Assembly (NCBI RefSeq): GCF_000633395.1
Contig: NZ_AYMU01000016.1
Coordinates: forward strand, 62,001-126,000
Origin: Pseudomonas sp. PH1b
GTDB lineage: Bacteria > Pseudomonadota > Gammaproteobacteria > Pseudomonadales > Pseudomonadaceae
Length of the DNA: 64,000 bases
Reading direction: 5' to 3'
Part shown: in pieces, positions 1-8,555 of the stretch
Position numbering within the stretch: the stretch's first letter is position 1
Layout: every line of letters starts with the position of its first letter
The notes under the pieces: generated by a model
The model's database searches: none
Told to the model about the DNA's origin: nothing
Seen by the model: the letters and a program-made list of their open reading frames with translations, nothing else
Translations under genes and position numbers: made by a program

Positions 1-183
1 GACGGCGCGGGTGTGGCGGTAGAGCAACTGCTGGCCCAGGGCCTGTTCCATCAGTTGGATCTGCCGTGAGATGGACGAGGGCGCCAGCCCCTCGCGGCGC
101 GCCACGGCAGAAAAACTGCCCTGGTCGAGCACGGCGATAAACAGGCGCAGGGCCTTGAAACCGAGGTCGTTGAAGCCGTGCAT
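1..183 (-). CDS. LysR-family transcriptional regulator, N-terminal fragment cut by the window edge
   Basis: The minus strand reads from ATG at 183 to the window start, giving 61 residues that begin MHGFNDLGFKALRLFIAVLD. This is the usual start of a LysR winged helix-turn-helix: F-x-A-V-L, a GSFSAVARR helix, then SSISRQIQLMEQALGQQLLYR. The effector-binding domain lies outside the window. The gene points away from the two DUF606 membrane protein genes, a common arrangement for a LysR regulator and its target, so it may control them. That link rests on position only. Confidence 0.85.
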   Translation of the reverse strand, partial: MHGFNDLGFKALRLFIAVLDQGSFSAVARREGLAPSSISRQIQLMEQALGQQLLYRHTRAV

Positions 184-296
184 AGGTCGATCCTGCTGTG
201 CGTTTTGCGCAAAGGTGTTGTCGGCATGCTCCCATTTATCGCAAAGCATGCGCAATCGATAATGCCGGCCATTCCTTGATCTCGAGCAGGTGTTGC

Positions 297-800
297 ATGT
301 CCTCTGAAACCATAGAAGTACCGCTGCCCAACCCGGTGGCAAGCGCTCCACCCGCTGCCGGCTGGCAGCGCCTGATGCTGTTGCCGCTGGTGATCCTGGC
401 GGGCATGGGCCTGTCGGTGGAGGCCGGCCTGCTGGGCCCGCTGGGGAGCCAGGTGGGCCATCTGTGGGCCACCCTGAGCATCTTCGGCGTGGGCACGGCG
501 CTGCTGTTGCTGCTGCTGTTGTTCAGCGGCCCGCAGCCCGGCCCGGCCTTCAGCCAGTTGCCGCGCTGGCAGTTGCTGGGCGGAGTGCTGGGGCCGATCT
601 ACGTGGTGGTGCTGACGTTGGCCACGCCCCATATCGGCATTGCCATGACCATGATCGCGATCCTTTCCGGGCAGGTGGGCAAAAGCGTGCTGATCGACCA
701 TTTCGGCTGGTTCGGCAGTGCCCGCAAGCCGGTCAATGCTGAACGCTGGCTGGCCCTGGCGCTGATTGTGCTGGCCCTGATCCTGATTGCCCGAGGTTGA
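297..800 (+). CDS. DMT-superfamily (DUF606/YdcZ-like) membrane protein, first of a tandem pair
   Basis: A 167-residue integral membrane protein. After a Pro/Ala-rich N-terminus of about 22 residues there are about five hydrophobic segments and a conserved IDHFGWFGS stretch near residue 130, shared with the next gene. These features fit the DUF606 (YdcZ) branch of the drug/metabolite transporter superfamily, whose substrates are mostly unknown. The frame is open further upstream, but ATG 297 begins where the protein-like sequence starts. The stop is 2 nt before the next gene's ATG, so the two are almost certainly co-transcribed and may form a heterodimer. Confidence 0.8.
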   Translation: MSSETIEVPLPNPVASAPPAAGWQRLMLLPLVILAGMGLSVEAGLLGPLGSQVGHLWATLSIFGVGTALLLLLLLFSGPQPGPAFSQLPRWQLLGGVLGPIYVVVLTLATPHIGIAMTMIAILSGQVGKSVLIDHFGWFGSARKPVNAERWLALALIVLALILIARG

Positions 801-802
801 AG

Positions 803-1255
803 ATGAATCTGTTTCTATTGCTGGTTGTGGTGGTGGCCGCCGGTGCGGTGCTGAGTGTGCAGGCGGCGATCAATGGCCGCCTGGGGGAAAGCGTCGGTGT
901 GTTGCGCAGCAGCTTGCTGACCTTTGCCGTAGGTGCCCTGATCACCGGGCTGCTGATCGTGTTTTTCCAGCCGCCCCAGGCCATGAGCCTGCTGCAGGCG
1001 CCGAAATGGCAACTGACCGGCGCGCTGTTCGGCGTGGTCTACATGCTGGTGATGGTGGGGGCCGTGCCCCGGGTCGGCACCGCGGTGGCCACGGTGGCGG
1101 TGATTCTCGGGCAGTTGGGCATGGGCATGCTGATCGACAACTTCGGCTGGTTCGGCAACCCGGCCATCGAACTGTCGCCCAGCCGCCTGCTGGCGATGCT
1201 GTGCCTGGCCCTGGCGCTGCTGTTTATGTACCGCAGCAGCGTACGCCGCGCCTGA
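803..1255 (+). CDS. DMT-superfamily (DUF606/YdcZ-like) membrane protein, second of a tandem pair
   Basis: A 150-residue protein with four to five transmembrane segments, starting MNLFLLLVVVVAAGAVLSVQ. It carries the family pattern Q-A-A-I-N-G-R-L-G and IDNFGWFGN near residue 113, matching the paralogue upstream. ATG 803 is preferred over the in-frame TTG at 797 because it is an ATG just after the upstream stop. Two small paralogues in tandem are typical of dual-component DMT transporters. The substrate cannot be read from the sequence. Its 3' end faces the end of glcG with only a few bases between. Confidence 0.82.
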   Translation: MNLFLLLVVVVAAGAVLSVQAAINGRLGESVGVLRSSLLTFAVGALITGLLIVFFQPPQAMSLLQAPKWQLTGALFGVVYMLVMVGAVPRVGTAVATVAVILGQLGMGMLIDNFGWFGNPAIELSPSRLLAMLCLALALLFMYRSSVRRA

Positions 1256-1261
1256 ACCTGT

Positions 1262-1669
1262 TCAGTCGCCCTCCAGGCAGGCGGCGCCAGCCAGTGCCAC
1301 CTGGGCGTCTTCACCGGACTTGACCCCGGAAACCCCCACCGCGCCGACCACCTGGCCGCCGACGCGGAGCGGCACGCCGCCTTCCAGGGAGGTGAGCAGC
1401 GGCGCCGAGAGAAAGGCGCTGCGCCCGCCATTGACCATGTCCTCGTAGGCTTTGGATTCGCGCCGGCCGAGGGCCGCGGTGCGGGCCTTTTCGGTGGCGA
1501 TGTAGGCACTGATCGGCGCGCAGCCGTCGAGGCGCTCCAGGGCCAGGGGATGGCCGCCGTCGTCGACCACGGCGATGCTCACCGCCCATCGGTGGCGCTG
1601 GGCCTCGGTGCGGGCGGCGGCGAGGATGCGGCGGGCTTCGTCTTGACCCAGTACGGCTTTGTGCTGCAT
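1262..1669 (-). CDS. glcG: GlcG/HbpS-family heme-binding-like protein of the glycolate operon
   Basis: A 135-residue single-domain protein: an N-terminal MQHKAVLGQDEARRIL helix, VSIAVVDDGGHPLALERLDGC, and a C-terminal GGVPLRVGGQVVGAVGVSG segment. This is the GlcG/HbpS (DUF336) fold. GlcG accompanies glycolate oxidase genes in many proteobacteria but its role is not settled. The frame is open far upstream (to about 1894) inside glcF on the same strand, but ATG 1669 gives the normal family length and lies 23 nt after the glcF stop. It is the last gene of glcDEFG. Confidence 0.9.
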   Translation of the reverse strand: MQHKAVLGQDEARRILAAARTEAQRHRWAVSIAVVDDGGHPLALERLDGCAPISAYIATEKARTAALGRRESKAYEDMVNGGRSAFLSAPLLTSLEGGVPLRVGGQVVGAVGVSGVKSGEDAQVALAGAACLEGD

Positions 1670-1692
1670 GGCGATCTCCAGGGGCGTGAGGT

Positions 1693-2910
1693 TCAGGGCA
1701 GGGCAGCTTCCAGCACTTCGATCCAGTGCCGCACCGGGGTCCGGCCGGCGCCGTCGAGGTGGCTCTGGCAGCCGATATTGGCGGTGACGATAAGGTCCGG
1801 GCGGCCGCTTTCCAGGGCACAGAGTTTGTCGTCGCGCAGTTGCCGGGCCAGGGCCGGCTGGGTCAATGAGTAGGTGCCTGCCGAACCGCAGCACAGGTGG
1901 CTGTCAGGCACCGCGGTGAGGTGGAAGCCCAGGCGTTGCAGCAGGCTTTCCACGGCACCGCCGAGTTGTTGCGCGTGCTGCAGGGTGCAGGGGCAGTGGA
2001 ACGCCAGGCGCTGGTCGCTGTGGGCGCCGAGCTGTTCCAGGGGTTCGTCCCGCAGCACTTCCACCAGGTCCCGGGCCAGGGCACTGACCCGCTGGGCCTT
2101 GCTGCGGTACGCCGGGTCATGGGCCAGCAGGTGCTGGTAATCCTTGATGAAGGCGCCGCAGCCGCTGGCGGTCTGGACGATGGCTTCGGCCCCCAGTTGC
2201 AGGTGCGGCCACCAGGCGTCGATATTGCGCCGGGCGCGCTGCAGGCCGGCTTGCTGGGCATCCAGGTGATAGTCCACCGCGCCGCAGCAGCCAGCCTCGC
2301 TGACCGGTTGCACGCTGATGCCCAGGCGATCCAGGACCCGCGCTGCCGCAGCGTTGGTATTGGGTGACAGCCCCCGCTGCACACAACCTTCGAGCAGCAG
2401 CACGCGCCGCCCATGGTGCATTCCAGGGCGCGGCTTGGCTGTTGGTACCCGGCGCGGCAGCTTGTCCTGCAAGGCCTGGGGCAATAGCGGGCGCAGGCGG
2501 CTGCCGCCCTGGATCAGGGCCTTGAACAATTGCGGGTTGGCGCTCAGCGCCCGCAGGCCGCGGCGCAACCATTGCTGGCCGGCGGGCCGAGGCAGGGCCG
2601 CATCCACCGCGGCACGGCCGATGTCCAGCAGGTTGTGGTAGTCGACCCCGGACGGGCAGGTGGTCTCGCAATTGCGGCACGACAGGCAGCGGTCCAGGTG
2701 CTGCTGGGTCTCGACTGTTGCCGGTGCGCCTTCGAGCACCTGCTTGATCTGGTAGATGCGTCCGCGCGGGCCGTCCAGCTCATCACCGAGCAGTTGATAG
2801 GTGGGGCAGGTGGCGTTGCAGAAACCGCAATGCACGCAACTGCGCAGGATGCGTTCGGCTTCCTCGGCGCGGGGCAGTTGCCGGGCGCTGGGGCTGAGGG
2901 TGGTCTGCAT
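1693..2910 (-). CDS. glcF: Glycolate oxidase iron-sulfur subunit GlcF
   Basis: A 405-residue electron-transfer subunit of the membrane-associated glycolate oxidase (glycolate to glyoxylate). Two 4Fe-4S motifs are visible: Cys25-x2-Cys-x2-Cys-x3-Cys35 (CVHCGFCNATCP) and Cys75-x2-Cys-x2-Cys-x3-Cys85 (CLSCRNCETTCP). Two CCG-type cysteine-rich segments follow (GCCGAVDYH and LCCGSAGTYS), as in heterodisulfide-reductase-like subunits. Length and domain order match GlcF. It starts 3 nt after the glcE stop, so translation is likely coupled. Confidence 0.96.
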   Translation of the reverse strand: MQTTLSPSARQLPRAEEAERILRSCVHCGFCNATCPTYQLLGDELDGPRGRIYQIKQVLEGAPATVETQQHLDRCLSCRNCETTCPSGVDYHNLLDIGRAAVDAALPRPAGQQWLRRGLRALSANPQLFKALIQGGSRLRPLLPQALQDKLPRRVPTAKPRPGMHHGRRVLLLEGCVQRGLSPNTNAAAARVLDRLGISVQPVSEAGCCGAVDYHLDAQQAGLQRARRNIDAWWPHLQLGAEAIVQTASGCGAFIKDYQHLLAHDPAYRSKAQRVSALARDLVEVLRDEPLEQLGAHSDQRLAFHCPCTLQHAQQLGGAVESLLQRLGFHLTAVPDSHLCCGSAGTYSLTQPALARQLRDDKLCALESGRPDLIVTANIGCQSHLDGAGRTPVRHWIEVLEAALP

Positions 2911-2913
2911 GGT

Positions 2914-3978
2914 CTAGAACTCCGCGTAGAGTCGGCCGGGGTTGAAGATCCCTTGCGGGTCCAGTTGCGCCTTGAGGCGCTGGTGGTAGTGCAGCAAGGT
3001 CGGCGCCAGGGGCTGGAACGGGCTGTCTTGCAGGCCGTGGCTGTAGCAGCTGGCATGGCCGCCAACGGCGCTGACAACGGTGCGGATCTCGGCCGCGCTG
3101 GCGTCGGTCTTCAGCCAGCGCTGGGCGCCGCCCCAGTCCAGCAGTTGTTGGCCGGGCAGGGGTAGCAGCGGCGTGTTGTGCGGCACCGACAGGCGCCACA
3201 GCGGCAGGCCGGGGTTGAAGAAGTCCAGTTGCTGTTCGTTGAGCTGGTTCCAGTAGCCCGGGTCCAGGGGCTCGCCGCCGAGCCGGTCATGGGCCGCCGC
3301 CACCGAGCCTTCACCGCCCTCCAGGCGCAGGTGCAGGCGTTCGCCGTCATGGCAGGCGGCGCTGATGGGCAAGGGCTGCTGGCCCCATTCGGCAAGCTGG
3401 GCGAGGGCCCGCTGGCGGTCCATTTCCAGGCTCAGGCTCAGGCATTGCCGGGGCTTGGGCAGGACCTTCAGCGAGACTTCGGTGATCACGCCAAGGCAGC
3501 CGTAGCTGCCGGCCATCAGCCGCGACAGGTCGTAGCCGGCGACGTTCTTCATCACCTCGCCGCCAAAGCGCAGGTGCTGGCCGCTGCCGCTGATGATCCG
3601 GGTGCCGAGGACGAAATCGCGCACCGCCCCGGCCCAGGGCCGGCGCGGCCCGGACAGGCCGCTGGCAAGCATGCCGCCCAGGGTCGCGCCCGCGCCGAAG
3701 GCCGGCGGTTCGCAGGGCAGCATCTGCCCGGCGGCGTCCAGGGTGGCGTGCAGCTCGGCGAGCGGCGTGCCGGCCCGGGCGCTGATCACCAGCTCCGTGG
3801 GGTCGTAGCCGACGATGCCGCGATGGCTGCGGGTATCGAGGATTTCCCCGGCACTCTCGCGGCCAAGAAAGTCCTTGCTGTTGGAACCCTGGATGCGCAG
3901 CGGGGTGTTGCTCGCCAAGGCATCGCGCACCTGTTCCAGCAAGGCCTCGGCGGCGTCGAAATCGCTGGCTACGTTCAT
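2914..3978 (-). CDS. glcE: Glycolate oxidase FAD-binding subunit GlcE
   Basis: A 354-residue FAD-binding (PCMH/VAO-type) subunit. The region GATLGGMLASGLSGPRRPW and the VGYDPTELVISARAGTPLAEL strand are typical of GlcE. ATG 3978 overlaps the glcD stop by one base (TGATG), which fixes the start and implies translational coupling. The reading frame stays open upstream within glcD, but that part is not GlcE-like. GlcE pairs with GlcD and GlcF in the glycolate oxidase complex. Confidence 0.95.
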   Translation of the reverse strand: MNVASDFDAAEALLEQVRDALASNTPLRIQGSNSKDFLGRESAGEILDTRSHRGIVGYDPTELVISARAGTPLAELHATLDAAGQMLPCEPPAFGAGATLGGMLASGLSGPRRPWAGAVRDFVLGTRIISGSGQHLRFGGEVMKNVAGYDLSRLMAGSYGCLGVITEVSLKVLPKPRQCLSLSLEMDRQRALAQLAEWGQQPLPISAACHDGERLHLRLEGGEGSVAAAHDRLGGEPLDPGYWNQLNEQQLDFFNPGLPLWRLSVPHNTPLLPLPGQQLLDWGGAQRWLKTDASAAEIRTVVSAVGGHASCYSHGLQDSPFQPLAPTLLHYHQRLKAQLDPQGIFNPGRLYAEF

Positions 3979-5477
3979 CAGAATCGCTCCAGTTCGGGGA
4001 AGGGCAGTTGCCCTTGGTGGATGTGCATGGCGCCGAACTCGGCGCAGCGGTGCAGGGTCGGGATGTTCTTCCCCGGGTTGAGCAGGCCGCTGGGGTCGAA
4101 GGCCGCCTTGACCGCGTGGAACAGGGTCAGTTCGTGGCGGTTGAACTGGGCGCACATCTGGTTGATTTTCTCCCGGCCCACCCCGTGCTCGCCGGTGATG
4201 CTGCCGCCCACCGCCACGCACAATTCGAGGATCTTGCCCCCCAGGGCCTCGGCCCGCTCAAGCTCGCCGGGCTGGTTGGCGTCGAACAGGATCAGCGGGT
4301 GCATGTTGCCGTCGCCGGCATGGAACACGTTGGCCACCCGCAACTGGTACTCGGCGGCCAGCCGGGCGATGCCCTGCAGTACGCCTGGCAGCTGGCGGCG
4401 GGGGATGGTGCCGTCCATGCAGTAGTAGTCCGGGGACAAGCGCCCCACCGCCGGGAAGGCGTTCTTGCGCCCGGCCCAGAAGCGCACGCGCTCGGCCTCG
4501 TCCCGGGCCAGGCGCACCTCGCTGGCGCCGGCCCGTTCCAGCACCTGGCGCACGCGCTCGCAATCGTCATGCACATCGGCTTCCACGCCGTCCAGCTCGC
4601 ACAGCAGGATGGCCTCGGCGTCCACCGGGTAACCGGCGTGGATAAAGTCCTCGGCGGCGCGGATCGCCAGGTTGTCCATCATCTCCAGGCCGCCGGGGAT
4701 GATGCCCGCGGCGATGATGTCGGCCACGGCACGGCCGGCGGCCTCCACCGAATCGAAGGCTGCCAGTAGCACCTTGGCCACCTGGGGCTTGGGCAGCAGC
4801 TTGACCGTGACCTCGGTGATCACCCCCAGCAGGCCTTCGGAGCCGGTGAACAGCGCCAGCAGGTCGAACCCCGGCGTGTCCAGGGCATCGCTGCCCAGGG
4901 TCAGGGCCTCGCCCTGCACGGTGAAGGTCTCGACCTTGAGCAGGTTGTGCACGGTCAGGCCGTACTTCAGGCAATGCACGCCGCCGGCGTTTTCCGCGAC
5001 ATTGCCGCCGATGGAGCAGGCGATCTGCGACGAAGGATCGGGGGCGTAGTACAGGCCCAGAGGCGCTGCGGCCTGGGAAATCGCCAGGTTGCGCACCCCC
5101 GGCTGGACCCGGGCGCAGCGCGCGGCGGGGTCGATGTGGAGGATGTCCTTGAAACGCGCCATCACCAGCAGCAGGCCCTTTTCCAGGGGCAGGGCCCCCC
5201 CGGACAGGCCCGTGCCGGCGCCCCGGGCTACCACGGGCACCCGCTGTGTGTGGCAGATCTGCAACAGCCGCTGCACCTCGTGCAGATGACGGGGCAGGGC
5301 CACCAGCATCGGCGTGGTGCGGTAGGCGCTGAGGCCGTCGCATTCATAGGGCTTGAGTTGTTGCGGCCGGTCCAGCAGCTCCAGCTCCGGCAACTGTTGG
5401 CGCAGGGTGCGGATCAGGTGCTCGCGGTCGACGTCGGGCAGGGCGCCATCGACTGTTTCGTCGTAGAGAATCGTCAT
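3978..5477 (-). CDS. glcD: Glycolate oxidase catalytic FAD subunit GlcD
   Basis: A 499-residue FAD-linked oxidase that oxidises glycolate (and probably D-lactate) as part of GlcDEF. The PCMH FAD-binding segment VVARGAGTGLSGGALPLEKG lies at residues 82-101. The C-terminal FAD-oxidase domain has VFHAGDGNMHPL and SITGEHGVGREK, the metal- and substrate-site signatures of the D-lactate/glycolate dehydrogenase family. It is the first gene of the minus-strand operon and is divergent from glcC across a 232-bp region carrying two operators. Confidence 0.97.
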   Translation of the reverse strand: MTILYDETVDGALPDVDREHLIRTLRQQLPELELLDRPQQLKPYECDGLSAYRTTPMLVALPRHLHEVQRLLQICHTQRVPVVARGAGTGLSGGALPLEKGLLLVMARFKDILHIDPAARCARVQPGVRNLAISQAAAPLGLYYAPDPSSQIACSIGGNVAENAGGVHCLKYGLTVHNLLKVETFTVQGEALTLGSDALDTPGFDLLALFTGSEGLLGVITEVTVKLLPKPQVAKVLLAAFDSVEAAGRAVADIIAAGIIPGGLEMMDNLAIRAAEDFIHAGYPVDAEAILLCELDGVEADVHDDCERVRQVLERAGASEVRLARDEAERVRFWAGRKNAFPAVGRLSPDYYCMDGTIPRRQLPGVLQGIARLAAEYQLRVANVFHAGDGNMHPLILFDANQPGELERAEALGGKILELCVAVGGSITGEHGVGREKINQMCAQFNRHELTLFHAVKAAFDPSGLLNPGKNIPTLHRCAEFGAMHIHQGQLPFPELERF

Positions 5478-5577
5478 GGGCGGCTAAGGACCTTGTGTGG
5501 TTTTTATCAGGTCGCGACGGCAGAACGGTTGCCTTGCATGATTGGCCTGCCGGGCCTTAGTGTCCATGTGTGCCGGC

Positions 5578-5592
5578 AGTGGTCGAACCACT
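5578..5592. promoter_or_regulatory. Candidate GlcC operator 1 (glcD-proximal)
   Basis: A perfect inverted repeat AGTGGT-CGA-ACCACT containing TGGTCGAACCA. It fits the T-N-G-T-N3-A-C-N-A half-site pattern of FadR/FCD-subfamily GntR regulators, the family of GlcC. It sits about 100 bp upstream of the glcD start in the divergent glcD/glcC region. Confidence 0.7.
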
Positions 5593-5684
5593 TTGTTTTT
5601 TATCGACTGCCCAGGCTTTCCGAAAATCAGCTATTTATCAGTGCGTTGCATAGCCTGTTGAATGCCCTGGATTGCAGCAAGATA

Positions 5685-5699
5685 ACTGGTCATACCAGT
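5685..5699. promoter_or_regulatory. Candidate GlcC operator 2 (glcC-proximal, next to its RBS)
   Basis: A perfect inverted repeat ACTGGT-CAT-ACCAGT with the same TGGT-N3-ACCA core as operator 1, centred 107 bp away (about ten helical turns). It ends 10 bp before the glcC ATG and touches its GGAGGG ribosome-binding site, a position suited to autoregulation by GlcC. Confidence 0.75.
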
Positions 5700-5709
5700 G
5701 GGAGGGATC

Positions 5710-6477
5710 ATGCAGGACCAGCCAGCGCCCCGCCGGCCCCAGGTGGCGGACGTGGTTTGCGCCAGGATCGAGCGGCTGATCGTCGACGGGGTGTTCAAGA
5801 CCGGTCAGTTGCTGCCCTCGGAGCGGCGCCTGACCGTAAAGCTCGGGGTGTCGCGCACTGCCCTGCGCGAGGGCCTGAAGCTGTTGCGCGCCCGAGGCAT
5901 CATCGACACCGTGCAGGGCCGCGGGTCCCAGGTGGCGCAACTGACGGCGCCGGCTGCGGGCTCGCCGCTGATGCACCTGTTCCGCTCCCAGCCGCGCACC
6001 CTCTACGATCTGTTGGAGGTGCGCAGCCTGCTGGAGGGCGAGTCGGCACGGCTGGCGGCGCTGCGGGGCACCGAGGCGGATTTCGTGCTGATCGGCCGCA
6101 GCTACCAGGCCCTGCTCGATGCCCAGGCCCAGGCCCTGGAACCGGCTGCCCTGGCGCGCCTGGACCATGCCTTCCACCTGGCCATCTGCGAGGCCTCGCA
6201 CAACCCGGTGCTGGTGCAGACCCTGGGCTCGCTGACCGACCTGCTGCTCAATTCGGTGTTGGCCTCGGTCAACAATCTCTACCACCGCCCGGCGCCCAAG
6301 CGCCAGATCGACCGCCAGCATGCGCGGCTGTACAACGCGGTCACCGGGCGCCTGCCGGAGCAGGCGCGCAAGGCCGCGGTGGCGCATATCCAGGGCATTG
6401 CACAGAACCTCAAGGACATCGAGGACGAGGAGCAGAGGCTGGTCCGGGCGACCTTGCGCCTGCAAGGCTGGGACTGA
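5710..6477 (+). CDS. glcC: GntR-family (FCD) regulator of glycolate genes, GlcC
   Basis: A 255-residue regulator. Residues about 10-75 form a GntR winged helix (GQLLPSERRLTVKLGVSRTALREGLKLLRARGIIDTVQGRGSQV). The rest is an all-helical FCD ligand domain (RSLLEGESARLAAL...LDHAFHLAICEASHNPVLVQT). Divergence from glcDEFG identifies it as GlcC, which activates these genes in response to glycolate in E. coli. ATG 5710 is chosen over the GTG at 5698 because GGAGGG precedes it at ideal spacing. Confidence 0.93.
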   Translation: MQDQPAPRRPQVADVVCARIERLIVDGVFKTGQLLPSERRLTVKLGVSRTALREGLKLLRARGIIDTVQGRGSQVAQLTAPAAGSPLMHLFRSQPRTLYDLLEVRSLLEGESARLAALRGTEADFVLIGRSYQALLDAQAQALEPAALARLDHAFHLAICEASHNPVLVQTLGSLTDLLLNSVLASVNNLYHRPAPKRQIDRQHARLYNAVTGRLPEQARKAAVAHIQGIAQNLKDIEDEEQRLVRATLRLQGWD

Positions 6478-6631
6478 GAGGGCGCAGCTGCCCGTAGGGC
6501 GTTTGCGACCATCAGTCGCCTGCGCCGGGGCTGGAGGAGGGGCTGGCCTAACCTGTGAAGACTCGGGGCGCGTCGTGGTGGGGTCGCTGCCAGGCGCCGA
6601 CCCTCGAGCCCCCTGGAAAAGGAGCCATGCC

Positions 6632-6802
6632 ATGTCCAATGAAACCTGCGCCTGTCCGGCTTGTACCTGCAAGCTGGGTGCCCATTCCATCGTCCGCCAC
6701 GGCAAGCACTACTGCTGCCAGGCGTGCGCCGACCATCACGCCCATGGCGAACCTTGCGCCTCCACCGAGGGCTGCAAATGCGCCAAGGGCGCCCACGGCT
6801 GA
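6632..6802 (+). CDS. Bacterial metallothionein (SmtA/BmtA type)
   Basis: A 56-residue cytoplasmic metal-sequestering protein with ten cysteines (6, 8, 11, 13, 28, 29, 32, 42, 48, 50) and several histidines. The cysteines lie in the family layout CxCxxCxC...YCCxxC...GxPC...GCxC. Such proteins bind Zn and Cd in clusters and contain a small zinc-finger-like fold. An AAGGAG ribosome-binding site precedes ATG 6632. The larger reading frame around it is not protein-like before this point. No metal-regulator gene is adjacent. Confidence 0.92.
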   Translation: MSNETCACPACTCKLGAHSIVRHGKHYCCQACADHHAHGEPCASTEGCKCAKGAHG

Positions 6803-6809
6803 ACGGCGA

Positions 6810-6835
6810 GGGCGGGCGGCTCCGTCCGCCCGCCC
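6810..6835. terminator. GC-rich hairpin between convergent genes
   Basis: A perfect 10-bp stem (GGGCGGGCGG / CCGCCCGCCC) with a 6-base loop, placed between the metallothionein stop and the end of the convergent DUF6555-like gene. There is no U-run, so it may be a weak or factor-assisted terminator. Confidence 0.5.
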
Positions 6836-6842
6836 GCCTCGG

Positions 6843-7070
6843 CTAGACCGAAGGCCGCCAGGTGACGTTTTCGATGCCGAATTTCTCCGCCATGGGTTTG
6901 CTGGTCTTCTTCACCTGTTCCCGGCCAAAGCGCCCGATGCGCCCGACCCCCGCGTCGCAACTGGCCCAGTGCCAGGCCTCGGCATTGTCCATCTTCTCCT
7001 GACGGATGATGAAGGACTTGGGGGCGCCGTGAAGGGTGTATTCGATGACGAAAAGTTTTGCGTTGTTCAT
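6843..7070 (-). CDS. Small conserved Pseudomonas protein (DUF6555-like)
   Basis: A 75-residue cytoplasmic protein starting MNNAKLFVIEYTLHGAPKSFIIRQEKMDNAEAWH. It resembles the short DUF6555-type proteins that are common and uncharacterised in Pseudomonas. No catalytic motif or membrane segment is visible. GGGAGGA lies about 12 nt upstream of ATG 7070. The following 232 bp up to the AraC gene hold nothing recognisable. The family assignment is from memory of the N-terminal pattern. Confidence 0.75.
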   Translation of the reverse strand: MNNAKLFVIEYTLHGAPKSFIIRQEKMDNAEAWHWASCDAGVGRIGRFGREQVKKTSKPMAEKFGIENVTWRPSV

Positions 7071-7302
7071 AGAACCGTTATTCCTCCCTGTGATCTTTCA
7101 ATGATTCCCCCGGCGCGGAAAAATTCATTCAAATTGCCGGGCCGTGGCACCGACGGTCATGACGCTGTGAGGGCCCGGGCCAAAGCGCTGCTCCTATTGA
7201 TGGCCGCCCTGGGCCCGGGCGCTACGCCGCACCGGGCAGAGGCTGGCGACGGCTGCCGGGCCTGGTTACCATGGGCGCCCGCCGACCCGCCGCGACCTTG
7301 CC

Positions 7303-8082
7303 ATGGCCCTAGCCGCACCCCCCGACCTGAGCGACACCGCGATCCCCGTGCAGCCTTTGGCCCGCACCTACCCGCGAGGCCTGTTCATCGAACCCCACGA
7401 GCACGCCTGGGGCCAGTTGCTCTATGCCATGAGCGGAGTGATGTGGGTCGAGACGCCCCATGAGGCGCTGGTGGTGCCGCCGCAGCGGGCGGTGTGGCTG
7501 CCGCCGGGAGTGAGGCATGGAATTCGTGTGGTCAGCGACTTGCAGATGCGCAATATCTACCTGCGCCCCTCCCTGGCGGCGACCCTGGATTCCAGTGTCC
7601 AGGTGCTGCAGGTGGACAGCCTGCTGCGTGAGCTGATCCTGCGCCTGGTGGATGACCCCGAAGCCCGGCAGCCGGACTATTACGAAGCCCTGGTGGGCCT
7701 GGCCCTGCTGGAGTTGCGCCGGGCCCGGCGCTCGCAGCTGAAGATCGCTTTGCCGGACACTTCCGACCGGCGCCTGGTCAACCTGTGCCAGGCGGTGATG
7801 GCCGCGCCTTCGGTGGGCATCAGCTTCGAGCAGCATGCCGAAGCGGCGGGGGCCAGCGTGCGCACCCTGGCGCGGCTGTTCAAGGAGCGACTGGGCCTGG
7901 GTTTCGCCGATTGGCGACGCCAGGTGCAGTTGGCCATGGCCGCGGCCGAGCTGATCCAGGGCGTGCCGGTGAGTCGCATCGCCCGTGAGCTGGGTTATTC
8001 CCCCAGCAGTTTCAGTGACATGTTCCGCCGCGAACTGGGGGTGGCACCCTCCCATTACGCCGCTGGCGAACCTCAGGCCTGA
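7303..8082 (+). CDS. AraC-family regulator with N-terminal cupin
   Basis: A 259-residue protein. Residues about 15-100 form a cupin-like sensor (RGLFIEPHEHAWGQLLYAMSG...VVPPQRAVWLPPGVRHGI). The C-terminal ~95 residues form a double helix-turn-helix (SVRTLARLFKERLGLGFADWRRQVQL...VSRIARELGYSPSSFSDMFRRELGVAPSHY). This is the compact AraC subclass often acting on small aromatic or transport genes. The neighbouring XapX and oxidoreductase genes on the same strand are possible targets, but nothing shows this directly. Confidence 0.9.
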   Translation: MALAAPPDLSDTAIPVQPLARTYPRGLFIEPHEHAWGQLLYAMSGVMWVETPHEALVVPPQRAVWLPPGVRHGIRVVSDLQMRNIYLRPSLAATLDSSVQVLQVDSLLRELILRLVDDPEARQPDYYEALVGLALLELRRARRSQLKIALPDTSDRRLVNLCQAVMAAPSVGISFEQHAEAAGASVRTLARLFKERLGLGFADWRRQVQLAMAAAELIQGVPVSRIARELGYSPSSFSDMFRRELGVAPSHYAAGEPQA

Positions 8083-8352
8083 GCCTTCTGCGCTGCATTT
8101 GGCCGAAATCCCGAAGCACTTGGCCGATGCCGGCGACGCCTGTTGCCTAGACTTTGCTCCAGACACCACGCCACCTCGGGCCAGCTGTCGCCGTTGGCGC
8201 AGGCAGCCAGCGCCGCGAAGAGGTGCCCAGGGTCAACCCGGCGGACCACCCGGGCCCCGAATCGCTGGCCACTGTGTGGCTGGGTTCGGCAAGGGCCGGG
8301 CCCCGAGGTCGGCGCCCTGGTCGGCATGCCCCCAACGTTTCCGGAGTGCAAC

Positions 8353-8526
8353 ATGAACTACCTGATTTCCCTGGCGGTCGGCCTGCTGGTCGGGCTGCTC
8401 TACGGCGCCTTGCAGGTGCGCTCGCCGGCGCCACCGGCGATTGCCCTGGTGGGACTTCTGGGCATGCTCGGCGGTGAACAACTGTGGCCCCTGGGGCGGC
8501 ACCTGCTGGCCCAGTGGTGGTCTTGA
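8353..8526 (+). CDS. XapX-family small membrane protein (DUF1427)
   Basis: A 57-residue protein with two hydrophobic segments (MNYLISLAVGLLVGLLYGALQVRSPAPPAIALVGLLGMLGGEQ). The R-S-P-A-P-P loop followed by A-L-x-G-L-L-G-M-L-x-G-E is characteristic of XapX proteins, which are small inner-membrane proteins of unknown role. A GGAG motif lies 9 nt upstream of the ATG. The next gene begins 29 nt downstream on the same strand, suggesting an operon. Confidence 0.85.
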   Translation: MNYLISLAVGLLVGLLYGALQVRSPAPPAIALVGLLGMLGGEQLWPLGRHLLAQWWS

Positions 8527-8555
8527 ACCCTCACTTCTATCCGATGGAACCGATC

